Assembly (NCBI RefSeq): GCF_004341365.1
Contig: NZ_SLXH01000005.1
Span: forward strand, 98,964-162,963
DNA length: 64,000 nt
DNA from: Simplicispira metamorpha
Lineage (GTDB): Bacteria; Pseudomonadota; Gammaproteobacteria; Burkholderiales; Burkholderiaceae_C
Direction: 5' to 3'
In this document: piece after piece, positions 8,294-16,376 of the stretch
Layout of the letters: each line of letters begins with the position of its first letter
Numbering within the stretch: the first letter of the stretch is position 1
Made by a program: the position numbers and the translations under genes
The notes under the pieces: model-generated
What the model was told of the DNA's origin: nothing
Seen by the model: the letters and a program-made list of their open reading frames with translations, nothing else
Databases searched by the model: none

Positions 8294-9460
8294 ATGCTGA
8301 CCAACCACTTCCTGAGCGCCGACGAGCGCGCCGAACTCGACCTGTTCCGCCAATCGCTGGAGCGCTTTTGCGACGCCGAGATCGAGCCCCACTACCGCGA
8401 CTGGGAGCGCGCCGGGCAGGTGCCGCGCGCCCTGTTCACGCAGATGGGTGCGCAAGGCTACCTGTGCGCCGACGTGCCCGAGCCCTACGGCGGCGCGGGC
8501 GCCAGCGTGCATTTTTCGTTTGCCGTAACCGAAGTGCTGGCGCGCCGGGGCTACGGCGGCCTGGTGGGCGGCGTGCAAGTACACAACGACGTCATCCCGC
8601 CCTACCTGCTGCACTGCGGCACCGAGGCGCAGCGCGCCCACTGGCTTCCGCGCATGGCCCGGGGCGAGGCCATTGCCGCCATCGGCATGACCGAGCCCGG
8701 CGCGGGCAGCGACCTCAAGGCGCTGCGCACCACGGCGCGCAAAGACGGCGACCACTACGTCATCAACGGCAGCAAAATTTTCATCAGCAACGGCCAGAAC
8801 TGCCACCTGATCGTGCTGGCCGCCAAAACCGACCCCAGCGCGGGCGCCAAGGGCGTGAGCCTGTTTTTGGTGGACACCAGCACGCCCGGCTTCTCGCGCG
8901 GGCGCAACCTGGACAAAGTGGGCCAGCACGCGGGCGACACCTCCGAGCTGTTCTTTGAAGATATGCGCGTGCCGCTGGACGCCCTGCTGGGCGGCGTGGA
9001 AGGCCAGGGCTTTGCGCAGATGATGCGCGAGCTGCCGCGCGAGCGCCTCATCATCGGCGTGCAGGCCGTACACGGCGCCCAGGGCGCACTCGACGTAACG
9101 CAGCGCTACGTGCAAGAGCGCCAAGCCTTTGGCCAGGCCATTGGCCAGTTCCAGAACACGCGCTTTACGCTGGCCGCCTGCGCCACCGACATCGCCGCCG
9201 CCCAGGCGTTTTTGAACGCCAGCGTGGACGCCTACCAGCGCGGCGACCTCAGCCCCGAAGCCGCCTCGGCCCTGAAGCTGCACACCAGCGAACTCATGGG
9301 CCGCGTGGCCGACCAGTGCCTGCAACTGTTTGGCGGCTACGGCTACATGGCCGAATACCCCATCGCCCGCTTCTGGACAGACGCGCGCGTGCTGCGCATC
9401 TACGGCGGCACCTCCGAGATCATGAAAGAGCTGGTGGCGCGAGGGTTGTTGGGGCGGTAA
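8294..9460 (+). CDS. Acyl-CoA dehydrogenase
   Basis: FAD-dependent dehydrogenase of 388 residues. Visible motifs: IGMTEPGAGSDL near residue 131 (FAD/substrate binding), INGSKIFISNGQ near 157, and the C-terminal QLFGGYGYMAEYPIARFWTD with YGGTSEIMKELVARG. The likely catalytic base region (YGGTSEI) reads as in short and branched-chain type enzymes. The ATG at 8294 follows a repeat. The last 157 bases of the gene are found again at 10469-10625 beyond a beta-lactamase gene, with one mismatch, so this 3' end has been duplicated. The first copy is complete. Confidence 0.92.
   Translation: MLTNHFLSADERAELDLFRQSLERFCDAEIEPHYRDWERAGQVPRALFTQMGAQGYLCADVPEPYGGAGASVHFSFAVTEVLARRGYGGLVGGVQVHNDVIPPYLLHCGTEAQRAHWLPRMARGEAIAAIGMTEPGAGSDLKALRTTARKDGDHYVINGSKIFISNGQNCHLIVLAAKTDPSAGAKGVSLFLVDTSTPGFSRGRNLDKVGQHAGDTSELFFEDMRVPLDALLGGVEGQGFAQMMRELPRERLIIGVQAVHGAQGALDVTQRYVQERQAFGQAIGQFQNTRFTLAACATDIAAAQAFLNASVDAYQRGDLSPEAASALKLHTSELMGRVADQCLQLFGGYGYMAEYPIARFWTDARVLRIYGGTSEIMKELVARGLLGR
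9304..9460 (+). repeat. Direct repeat, left copy (3' end of acyl-CoA dehydrogenase)
   Basis: Identical to 10469-10625 except for A at 9442 versus G at 10607. Both copies end at the same TAA stop. Together they bracket the beta-lactamase gene. Confidence 0.95.
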
Positions 9461-9492
9461 AGCCGATATACGGCTGTTCTGCGCAAAGCAGC

Positions 9493-10287
9493 CTAATCCG
9501 GTAAAGCCGCCATCGAGCGGAGCACTTGCCGGGTGATGATTTGGCGCTTGGCCACATCACCCATGCGATGGGGTGTGTCGATATTCATGGCGAAAAATAC
9601 CGCGCCGTTGGGATGTTCGACCCAGCCAATCCACCAGCCAATGCTGCCTGTCCAGCCCGTTTTGGCTCGCAGAATCCAATGGCTGCCGGCTTCGTTGACC
9701 ATCAGGTCTTTCACCAAACGTTGGTGCGCCAGCTCGAACGGCAACGCATTGCGATACAGCTTCTGCAAAAACTCCAGCTGCTCCAGCGCGGAAATCGCCA
9801 AGTCGCCTTCTACCCAAAAAGGTGCTGCGCCAGTGGTGGCCGCATTGCCATAGCCAATTTGCTGCATCCATTGATGTTCTTGGTGCTGACCCATGGTTTG
9901 GGCAAACCGCTCAAACACCCAAACCGTCGAGTTGCGCATCGCAGAGCGCAAATCCTGGTCTTGATTCCACGCCGGATTGCCGCGCTGCTTTTGGTCCCAA
10001 GCGATCACGTCAAATTCATCTTTGACCACCTTGGCCTGCAATGCAAACAAGCTGTGGGGAACTTTGAAAGTAGAGGCAGGAGAAAAGCGCTGCTTGGCGC
10101 GCTCGGTGGCATGCACCCACAACTTCTCAGTGCCGTTACGCGCGTCCAGAACCGCAATGGTTCCTACAGCGGGGGCGCCCTCAAAAAAATGGGCCCACTC
10201 TTGCTGCTCTATAGCCTGGGGCATGGCCATCGCGGCGCAGCTCCAAACGAGTGACAACAAGGCAAAAATTTTTCGGGTTTTTTTCAT
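9493..10287 (-). CDS. Class D beta-lactamase, OXA-2-like
   Basis: Exported serine beta-lactamase of 264 residues with a signal peptide of about 21 residues. All class D motifs are present: Ser72-Thr-Phe-Lys75, Ser120-Thr-Val122, Tyr146-Gly-Asn148 and Lys209-Thr-Gly211 followed by Trp212. From memory of OXA-2, long stretches agree (SPASTFK, NQDQDLRSAMRNSTVWV, HQRLVKDLM, ILRAKTGW, NIDTPHRM versus NIDTPNRM), so this is in the OXA-2 group rather than the OXA-1, -10 or -12 groups. The gene is convergent with the dehydrogenase. It is poorer in GC than its neighbours: one 60-base line at 9841 counts 48% GC, against 68% at 9001. I see no integron attC site or integrase. Substrate range cannot be told from sequence. 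Confidence 0.93.
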   Translation of the reverse strand: MKKTRKIFALLSLVWSCAAMAMPQAIEQQEWAHFFEGAPAVGTIAVLDARNGTEKLWVHATERAKQRFSPASTFKVPHSLFALQAKVVKDEFDVIAWDQKQRGNPAWNQDQDLRSAMRNSTVWVFERFAQTMGQHQEHQWMQQIGYGNAATTGAAPFWVEGDLAISALEQLEFLQKLYRNALPFELAHQRLVKDLMVNEAGSHWILRAKTGWTGSIGWWIGWVEHPNGAVFFAMNIDTPHRMGDVAKRQIITRQVLRSMAALPD

Positions 10288-10396
10288 CGAAAGATTTTAT
10301 GGACTGGCTGCTTTTCCGCTGGAAGCGGCACAACCCGCCGAAGCGGACACCCTGCTGTTTGCCGCAGGTGGGGAGTGAAAACCATCCACGGTTTTT

Positions 10397-10468
10397 AAGA
10401 GGTTTTTTGCACTCCAGCCCAATCAGCATAAGCGCGAGCAGCTCACATTTTTGAATGCTGGAGTGCAA
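10397..10468 (-). repeat. Dispersed intergenic repeat with 12-bp inverted ends
   Basis: On the minus strand it reads GTGAGCTGCTCGCGCTTATG, the repeat family core. TTGCACTCCAGC at 10406-10417 and GCTGGAGTGCAA at 10457-10468 form a perfect 12-bp inverted repeat. The right arm abuts the duplicated dehydrogenase fragment at 10469. It sits upstream of the beta-lactamase start, with 10288-10396 holding no other recognisable feature apart from that gene's probable promoter. Confidence 0.7.
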
Positions 10469-10625
10469 CGTGGCCGACCAGTGCCTGCAACTGTTTGGCG
10501 GCTACGGCTACATGGCCGAATACCCCATCGCCCGCTTCTGGACAGACGCGCGCGTGCTGCGCATCTACGGCGGCACCTCCGAGATCATGAAAGAGCTGGT
10601 GGCGCGGGGGTTGTTGGGGCGGTAA
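10469..10625 (+). pseudogene. Duplicated 3' fragment of the acyl-CoA dehydrogenase gene
   Basis: This stretch encodes the last 51 or so residues of the dehydrogenase at 8294-9460 in the same orientation, down to the identical stop. It has no start codon or ribosome site of its own. It is the right-hand copy of the direct repeat that flanks the beta-lactamase. One mismatch in 157 bases means the duplication is recent or is kept alike by recombination. Confidence 0.9.
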
Positions 10626-10646
10626 GGCGGGGCGCTGGGGGGGCAG

Positions 10647-11252
10647 TCAGGTTTTTACCGTCGACCACTCTGCTGCTTGTTTGGGGAATTTCTTGATGAG
10701 CCATTGCAAAACTGCCAACTGGTCTTGCGATGTACCCCGGCGCACCTGAATGAGCAATTTTTGCAAGTCTGGCCGGGTGAGTGTGGCATTGGATGCCCCC
10801 TCATTGCACACAGAGCAGATGGCACGAAGATTGGCTGGATCATCCGTCCCACCCATGCTTTTATCGATGACATGTCCCAGATGCAATCTGGTTTTTCGGG
10901 TGACATCGTAGGGATGGGCCTCACCTGCGACAGCACCGCACATTTGGCAGGTGAACCCATTTCGATCCAGTACAAATGCCCGGGTTTCCTTGGAAATGGC
11001 GCGCTCAAACGCAGGCTGAGGTTTTGGCGTTTCCAGAAGATATTGCCCTGGCTTCAACTCGCTCCTGTCATTGTGCGTGAGTATTTGATAACCCTCTTCA
11101 GTACGCAATTCCCGAACACGGCGAGCCCACTCTGATTGATTTTCAGCGACAACGCGCAACTCATCTGAGTCCATTACTCTGCCAATATTTTCGAGAAAAT
11201 GGGCTCTTAATTTACCGCGAGCCCCACCTCGCGCTTTTTTCTCTGTTGCCAT
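10647..11252 (-). CDS. HNH endonuclease, probable restriction enzyme partner
   Basis: 201 residues counted from the ATG at 11252; an upstream TTG at 11258 is also in frame. The C-terminal half has a zinc-bound HNH fold: CQMCGA, then LHLGHVIDKSMGGTDDPANL with the catalytic His and the N-side Asn, then ICSVCNEGASN. The N-terminal part is basic (GGARGKLRAHF) and may bind DNA. It starts right at the stop of the C5-cytosine methyltransferase, so the two form a two-gene operon. HNH nucleases downstream of a Dcm-type methylase are commonly type II restriction enzymes. The recognition sequence is unknown. GC content is lower than in the host genes. Confidence 0.8.
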   Translation of the reverse strand: MATEKKARGGARGKLRAHFLENIGRVMDSDELRVVAENQSEWARRVRELRTEEGYQILTHNDRSELKPGQYLLETPKPQPAFERAISKETRAFVLDRNGFTCQMCGAVAGEAHPYDVTRKTRLHLGHVIDKSMGGTDDPANLRAICSVCNEGASNATLTRPDLQKLLIQVRRGTSQDQLAVLQWLIKKFPKQAAEWSTVKT

Positions 11253-11254
11253 GG

Positions 11255-12214
11255 TCAAGCCCGTTTGAGTCGTTTTTTTGCTTCTGCATTCAATGCAGCA
11301 TGAATTTTTTGGCCAACAGCGCAGGCTACTGGAGGCGGAAAAGCATTGCCAATTTGACGGTATGCAGATGTTTTTTTTCCACTGAATTGCCAGCTATCAG
11401 GAAACCCCTGAATACGGGCAGCCATTCTGACGGTGAGGCGGGGCATGCCCACAAATTCTTTTGTAGGTGGCGCATCAGCGATGCCCATGCCATCTACACC
11501 AATAGATGCCCATGCCTTTTTGGCTCTAGTTGGCCCAAGATCAGGGCCACCATGCTTTTTGCTCCCACCTACCAAAGTGGGGGCAATATCACACGCACGA
11601 TCACGCCATTGCTCGGCACCATGCCAGCCGTCTGCGTGCATGAGGTCAAACAGGCAATCACCGACTGTCAAAGGTGTTTTTTCATGGGGTGTCGGCCAAT
11701 TGAAAAAATCAGTGGCCCCTTTTTTAAGCGCAACAAATACCACTCTTGGCCTGAGTTGTGAAACGCCGAAATCACTGGCATTTAAAAGACGCCATTCGGC
11801 AAAATACCCCATCTTCTTAAGATCAGCCACCAGTTTGGTTCTGTATTCATCAAAAATACTGTCCAATATTCCTCTCACATTCTCAAACATGACTGCCTGA
11901 GGCCTGCATTCAGCCACTAAACGAAGTGCCTCAGGAAATAAATCCCTTTCGTCCTCATTACCAAGCTGCTTGCCAGCACGAGAAAATGGAGGACATGGAA
12001 CTCCTCCAGCAAGCAAATCAATTCCTCGCCATTTTTCAGCAGAGTAGTGGCGCAAGTCTCCTTCGACAACATTCCAATGAGGGCGATTCACCCGCAGGGT
12101 TTGACAAGCTGGGGCTTCAATTTCGACAAGGCTGAGATGGTCAAATCCAGCCAACTCAAGCCCTAAGGCCTGACCTCCGGCGCCAGCGCAAATTTCTATA
12201 GAACTGAGTGACAT
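11255..12214 (-). CDS. DNA (cytosine-5-)-methyltransferase
   Basis: 319 residues from the ATG at 12214; a TTG eight codons earlier is possible but would add an atypical leader before motif I. Motif I is EICAGAGGQALGLE at residues 7-20, motif IV GGVPCPPFSRAG has the catalytic Cys74, motif VI is E111-N-V, motif VIII is QLRPRVVF, and motifs IX/X are RMAARIQGFPDSW and YRQIGNAFPPPVA. All core motifs are intact, so it should be active. It overlaps the start of the HNH gene and would protect DNA from that nuclease. The gene is AT-richer than the flanks (50% in the line at 11881), which points to transfer. I cannot predict the target site. Confidence 0.93.
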   Translation of the reverse strand: MSLSSIEICAGAGGQALGLELAGFDHLSLVEIEAPACQTLRVNRPHWNVVEGDLRHYSAEKWRGIDLLAGGVPCPPFSRAGKQLGNEDERDLFPEALRLVAECRPQAVMFENVRGILDSIFDEYRTKLVADLKKMGYFAEWRLLNASDFGVSQLRPRVVFVALKKGATDFFNWPTPHEKTPLTVGDCLFDLMHADGWHGAEQWRDRACDIAPTLVGGSKKHGGPDLGPTRAKKAWASIGVDGMGIADAPPTKEFVGMPRLTVRMAARIQGFPDSWQFSGKKTSAYRQIGNAFPPPVACAVGQKIHAALNAEAKKRLKRA

Positions 12215-12262
12215 GGGATTGGTTTTTTGAGGGTTCAATGAATGAGGGCGCGCAGCCCGCGC

Positions 12263-12520
12263 TTATTTGTAAAACGCCTCGACCTGGCCCTTCAGCGTGA
12301 TCAGCAGGGGGCGGCCTTTGCGGTCCAGGGTTTTGCCGGCGGGCACCTTCACCCAGCCTTCGCTGACGCAGTATTCCTCCACATCAAAGCGCTCTTTGCC
12401 GTTGAACACGATGCCGATGTCGTGCTGGAACACGGCGGCGATGTGGTGCGGGCTGCGCGGGTCAATGCTCAGGCGGTCGGGCAGGGCGGGGGCTTGGGTG
12501 GCGGCGGTGGTATCGGTCAC
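12263..12520 (-). CDS. DUF3297 family protein
   Basis: Small cytoplasmic protein of 85 residues. The sequence LPDRLSIDPRSPHH, HDIGIVFNGKERFDVEEYC and WVKVPAGKTLDRKGRPL match the conserved DUF3297 family that I recall as highly preserved in proteobacteria. No function is established. GC content returns to host level here, so the gene marks the right edge of the accessory patch. Confidence 0.85.
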   Translation of the reverse strand: MTDTTAATQAPALPDRLSIDPRSPHHIAAVFQHDIGIVFNGKERFDVEEYCVSEGWVKVPAGKTLDRKGRPLLITLKGQVEAFYK

Positions 12521-12628
12521 GGGTTAACGCTTTCTGGGTGAATGCACAAAGCCCCGGATTTTCCCGGATTTGGCTGCACCCACGCTTGGCCCGGTGCGGG
12601 TGCAGCCAGCGCTTTGTAGCGCTGCGCT

Positions 12629-13648
12629 TTAAAACGGCGCCGAGTCGGGGTCGGTATCGGGCGGTGCGGTGGCCGGGCCGGTCACGGTGCCAGCGCTGCT
12701 GGCACGGGTGGGCTGGGCGGTGGCGGGCGAAGAATCAGATGCAGGCGCAGCGCCCATGCCGCGCTCACTCTCGCCGCCCAGGGCCTCGATCAGGTCGGGA
12801 ATCAGGCTGCGCAGCTCGCCCGTGGCAATGGCCACATCGGCATCAAAGCCGCTGTCGTCCTGGCTTTTGCCTTCCATCACGGCGTCCAGAAACGCCAGCT
12901 TTCTGATTTGCAATCCCTCACTGAGGATGAACGACACGCGGCCATCCCAGGTCATCGCCAGTTTGGTGGGCAGCTTGCCAGCGGCAATGTGCGCCTGCAC
13001 TTCTTCGATGTCCAGCGGGTGGCGGGCGTAGCGCACCACGGCTTTTTCTTCATCGGCGCTTTTGAGCTCGCACTCGCGGTCGATGCTGAAGCCGGCGGGC
13101 GGCTCTTGCGTGGCCAGCCAGTGGGCCATGGCGGCGGCGGGCGAGGTCTGCGTGTCCAGCAGCGACACCGACAGCCCCGGCAGCGCCTCGACCAGCGCGC
13201 TCACCACCTCGTCGGCGCGGCCCTGGGATGAGGTGCCCAGCACCAAAAAGCGCGCCTCGCGGTCAATCCACACCCACATCGCACCCTGCTTGGTGAAGGC
13301 CATGGGCAGCAGGTCGAGCTTGGCTTCTTCCTTCAGCTCTTTGCTTTCTTTTTTGCCGGGCTTGCGGCCCGTTTCCTGCTCGATGCGGGCGGCTTTCTCG
13401 GCCACACGGCGCGCCAGCACGGAGCCGGGCAGCACCTTGGACTCGACCATGAAGCGCAGCACCCACTGGCCGCCGACGGATTCGGCCAGCGGGCCGTGGG
13501 CCTCGCCGCGCGGCGGCACCCAGCCCCAGGCGCGCTCTTGCGTGGCGCCGCACTCCATGAACGGCGCCTTGGCCAGCACGGCTTCGACTTGCTCCAGACC
13601 GATCTGCCACTGCGGCGCGATGCGGTACACGATCATGTTCTTGAACAT
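12629..13648 (-). CDS. rdgC: Recombination-associated protein RdgC with C-terminal extension
   Basis: 339 residues. The N-terminus MFKNMIVYRIAP and the internal AKLDLLPMAFTK and ARFLVLGTSSQGRADE blocks are those of RdgC. RdgC forms a ring dimer on double-stranded DNA and limits RecA activity. The usual family length is about 300; this protein has an extra low-complexity tail of about 40 residues rich in Ala, Thr, Ser and Pro (SPATAQPTRASSAGTVTG). Start at the ATG at 13648 with AGGTGTC upstream. No operon partner. Confidence 0.9.
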   Translation of the reverse strand: MFKNMIVYRIAPQWQIGLEQVEAVLAKAPFMECGATQERAWGWVPPRGEAHGPLAESVGGQWVLRFMVESKVLPGSVLARRVAEKAARIEQETGRKPGKKESKELKEEAKLDLLPMAFTKQGAMWVWIDREARFLVLGTSSQGRADEVVSALVEALPGLSVSLLDTQTSPAAAMAHWLATQEPPAGFSIDRECELKSADEEKAVVRYARHPLDIEEVQAHIAAGKLPTKLAMTWDGRVSFILSEGLQIRKLAFLDAVMEGKSQDDSGFDADVAIATGELRSLIPDLIEALGGESERGMGAAPASDSSPATAQPTRASSAGTVTGPATAPPDTDPDSAPF

Positions 13649-13748
13649 AGACACCTTTTCTTCTGACGGAGGGGCAAAAACACCCCAAGGCGGCCATTGT
13701 CGGGGCTGGCCCCATGGCGCGTGGCCCGTCTGGCCGCCGGAAAATGAA

Positions 13749-13803
13749 TGAATTTGATAGCTGCTCGCGCTTATCCAGCAAGGGTTTGAGGCACTTTTTG
13801 TTC
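13749..13803 (+). repeat. Dispersed intergenic repeat
   Basis: TTTGATAGCTGCTCGCGCTT followed by GCAAGGGTTTGAGGCACTTT, in the gap between divergent rdgC and the Spy-like gene. The rest of 13649-13955 must hold both promoters; I see nothing else there. Confidence 0.75.
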
Positions 13804-13955
13804 TCAATATGGCCCAGCCCTGGCCAGCGCGAGAGGGGGCAACTTTACACAGCCTCATCACGGCGGTCATGGCGGCGATACACGCGCGCGGCACACTGTC
13901 TGTCACCGCTGGTGCAATGGCGCTGGCGTCCACACTTTCCTGAAAGGATTTCTCC

Positions 13956-14573
13956 ATGGCCTTTTTTGCCCACCGCCTTGCTGCTGCTGCGGCTGCCGCC
14001 GCACTGAGCGTTTTGACCCTGCCCGCACTGGCCCAGCCAGCGGCCAGCGCACCCACCGCCGCCAGCCCGGGCGCAGCCACTGCCCCAGCGCCCGGCTACG
14101 CCATGCACCACGGCCAGCACATGCGCCACGCCCCCGATATGGCCCGGATGCAAGAGCGCCGCGCCCAGCACCTGGCCGCCTTCAAAGACAAGCTGCAAAT
14201 CACCGCTGCACAAGAAGGCGCCTGGAACACCTTCACCGAGGCCATGCAGCCAGGCCGGCGCCACGCCCGCCTGGACGCCCAGGACATGGCCCAGCTGACC
14301 ACGCCCGAGCGCATCGACCGCATGCGTGCCCTGCGCGCCCAGCGCAACGCCGAGGCCGACCGCCGTGGCGACGCCACCAAGGCGCTGTACGCCGCGCTCA
14401 CGCCCGCCCAGCAAAAAACCTTTGACGAACACGCCCACCGCATGCAGCGCCAGCACGGCGCACGCGCTGGCCATGGCGAGCACCATGGGCACCACCACGG
14501 CCAGCACCACGGTGGTGGCACAGGCGATGGGCCGCGCAGCGAGCGCCCCGAGCCAGGCCGCGCCGCCCCCTGA
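13956..14573 (+). CDS. Spy/CpxP-like periplasmic protein with His-rich tail
   Basis: 205 residues with a signal peptide ending near ALAQ (residue 26). Two LTxxQ-like motifs are visible: ITAAQ near residue 80 and LTPAQQ near 149, in an otherwise helical, Arg/Ala/Gln-rich protein. That is the Spy/CpxP family of periplasmic chaperones and metal-stress proteins. The last 40 residues are unusually rich in His and Gly (GEHHGHHHGQHHGGG), which suggests metal binding. AAAGGA lies a few bases before the ATG. The gene is 72 bases upstream of the PagL-like gene and may be co-transcribed, which would link both to envelope stress. Confidence 0.8.
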   Translation: MAFFAHRLAAAAAAAALSVLTLPALAQPAASAPTAASPGAATAPAPGYAMHHGQHMRHAPDMARMQERRAQHLAAFKDKLQITAAQEGAWNTFTEAMQPGRRHARLDAQDMAQLTTPERIDRMRALRAQRNAEADRRGDATKALYAALTPAQQKTFDEHAHRMQRQHGARAGHGEHHGHHHGQHHGGGTGDGPRSERPEPGRAAP

Positions 14574-14645
14574 ACGCCAGCCTGCGGGCACGGCGGCGGG
14601 GCACGCCACTACACTGAATCCTTTCAGACCAAGAGGGATTTCGCC

Positions 14646-15230
14646 ATGGCCGCCACCTTGTTCAGCCCCCTGCCCGCCCCCCGCGCCCTGGCGTGCAGCA
14701 TCGTCCTGGCGCTGGCCGCGCTGCCTGCCCTGGCGCAAAGCACCGCGCCAGCACAGGCCACGCGCAGCCTGTACCTGCAAGTGGCACGCGCCAGCGAGCA
14801 CACCCAAACCTACACCGTGGGGCTGACCCAGCCCTGGGCCACCTGGCAGAGCACGCTGTGGGGTGCGCCGCTGCGCGGGCACTGGGATCTGCACCTGAGC
14901 CAGTGGGCCAGCGACCACCCCGGGGGCAGGCAGCACACCACGGTGCTGGGCATCACGCCCACGCTGCGCCTGTGGCCGGGCGGCCTGGGCGCAGCCTGGT
15001 TTGTCGAAGGCGGCATAGGTGCCGTGCTGGCCAACCGGCGCTACAGCACGCCCAGCAAAACCTTCAGCACCCGTTTCAACTTTGCCTCGCACCTGGGCGT
15101 GGGCGTGCGCCTGGGGGCGCAGCAGCAGCACGAATGGCTGCTGCGCGTGCAGCATGTCTCCAACGCGGGCCTGAAAAAACCCAACCCGGGCGAGAACTTC
15201 CTGCAACTGCGCTACGCACTGCATTTCTGA
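14646..15230 (+). CDS. Lipid A 3-O-deacylase, PagL-like outer membrane protein
   Basis: 194 residues with a signal peptide ending at ALAQ near residue 34, then alternating beta-strand sequence ending in a C-terminal Phe (LQLRYALHF), as in outer membrane barrels. The His170-Val-Ser172-Asn-Ala motif near the C-terminus fits the catalytic His-Ser of PagL, followed by the usual GxxxPNPGxN. PagL removes the 3-linked acyl chain of lipid A in the outer membrane. Sequence between strands is poorly conserved in this family, so the call rests mainly on that motif and on length. Confidence 0.82.
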   Translation: MAATLFSPLPAPRALACSIVLALAALPALAQSTAPAQATRSLYLQVARASEHTQTYTVGLTQPWATWQSTLWGAPLRGHWDLHLSQWASDHPGGRQHTTVLGITPTLRLWPGGLGAAWFVEGGIGAVLANRRYSTPSKTFSTRFNFASHLGVGVRLGAQQQHEWLLRVQHVSNAGLKKPNPGENFLQLRYALHF

Positions 15231-15248
15231 AGCGCCCAGGGCAGGCCG

Positions 15249-15791
15249 CTACCGCCAGCGCATGGCCGCCGCGAGGGCAAACACCGAATTGGGCACCCCT
15301 TCGGGTGGCAGCTGGCGCTTGGGCTGGACGGGGTAGTGCTTGGGCGCGGGCACCGGTACGGGTTTTTTCTGGGGCACATACCCGGTCGCCAGATGCTGCT
15401 CGACCAGCTCGGCCAGCGGCACCGAGCTCAGGTGCTCCAGCAGCGTCTGGTTGAATGCCAGCCACAGCTCGTGGGTCATGGCGCCCTGGTGAACGCTCAT
15501 GGCATCGCTGGTGGCGGCGGGTTCTCTGGTTTTGCGCTCTTCAGCCGCCAGGGCAATGTCTGCGGTGGTGATGTCCGCCGCGCTTTTGGCCAGTGCGTAG
15601 CCGCCGCCAGGCCCCCGGGTGCTCACCACCAGGCCCGCCCGGCGCAGGGCGCTGAACAATATCTCCAGATACGACAATGAAATGCCGTGGCGCTCGCTGA
15701 TGGCAGACAGAGCCACCGGCCCGTCGCCACAGTGCAGTGCCACGTCCACCATTGCCGTCAGGGCAAATCTGCTTCGTGTCGTCAAGCGCAT
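15249..15791 (-). CDS. Rrf2/IscR-family regulator lacking cluster cysteines
   Basis: 180 residues. The N-terminal winged helix is clearly IscR-like (RLTTRSRFALTAMVDVAL, ISLSYLEILFSALRRAGL, RGPGGGYALAK). In IscR the following loop has three Cys and a His that hold a [2Fe-2S] cluster. Here the loop (EERKTREPAATSDAMSVHQG) has no Cys at all, and the protein contains none between residues 70 and 180. It therefore cannot sense through an IscR-type cluster, although the downstream THELW block is kept. The C-terminus adds a Pro-rich extension. It is not next to isc genes. It lies nine bases after a lipoprotein-like gene in the same direction. Confidence 0.85.
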   Translation of the reverse strand: MRLTTRSRFALTAMVDVALHCGDGPVALSAISERHGISLSYLEILFSALRRAGLVVSTRGPGGGYALAKSAADITTADIALAAEERKTREPAATSDAMSVHQGAMTHELWLAFNQTLLEHLSSVPLAELVEQHLATGYVPQKKPVPVPAPKHYPVQPKRQLPPEGVPNSVFALAAAMRWR

Positions 15792-15800
15792 GGGGTACTC

Positions 15801-16376
15801 CTAAAAATCCGACAACGCCAAGTGCGTTGCCAATGGTTGCCACTGAACGATGCCCTCATCGGTGCATCCTTTTTCCATCACCCGCAATACCCTGGACATG
15901 CCCACGGCCAGTGCCCAGTCTTGCGCCTCCAGTACCGTGACCTGGTGCGGTGCGCCCGGGTTGACGGGCTTGACCTCCACATCAAAGGTCTGGTCGGCCT
16001 TGTCCGTAGCCACCTTGACCACAGCGCCGCGCAACGGAATGTCAAACGGCGGGCGCGGCCCGGCCTTGCCGTCAAAGTCAATGCGCAGCACACAGCCGGG
16101 CCGCATGGCGTAGCTCCATTTGCGCTCGGGATGGGCATCGTTGCCCAGGGCATTGAGCTGCGCCAGGCGCTGGTCTTGCGTCAGGTAAAGCGGGTCTACG
16201 GCCGCAACGTCCTGGGTGGGGTAGCCCTCCATGCAGGCCGTCGTGGCGCCCAACGCCAGCAGGGCAAACACGAGGCGCCAGCGCGGCAGGGGTGGGGCCT
16301 GGCCAGCGCCGGGCCGGGGGGCAAAGCGCGCCAGCCGGTTGCGGCGAACAAGGGCAGACAGTAAGGTGGTGTCCAT
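15801..16376 (-). CDS. Putative lipoprotein of unknown function
   Basis: 191 residues from the ATG at 16376. A hydrophobic stretch (LVFALLALGATTAC) near residues 35-48 ends in Cys, a weak lipobox, after a long basic N-terminal region. The mature part has no motif I recognise; it contains two further Cys residues (GCVLRI and KGCTDE) that could pair in the periplasm. It is co-directional with, and nine bases upstream of, the Rrf2-type gene, so the two are probably one transcript. Function unknown. Confidence 0.6.
   Translation of the reverse strand: MDTTLLSALVRRNRLARFAPRPGAGQAPPLPRWRLVFALLALGATTACMEGYPTQDVAAVDPLYLTQDQRLAQLNALGNDAHPERKWSYAMRPGCVLRIDFDGKAGPRPPFDIPLRGAVVKVATDKADQTFDVEVKPVNPGAPHQVTVLEAQDWALAVGMSRVLRVMEKGCTDEGIVQWQPLATHLALSDF

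Noticed and set aside
9461..10468. Integron gene cassette origin for the beta-lactamase
   Set aside because: No attC-like site, no integrase and no second cassette are visible. The borders are instead a host-gene duplication.
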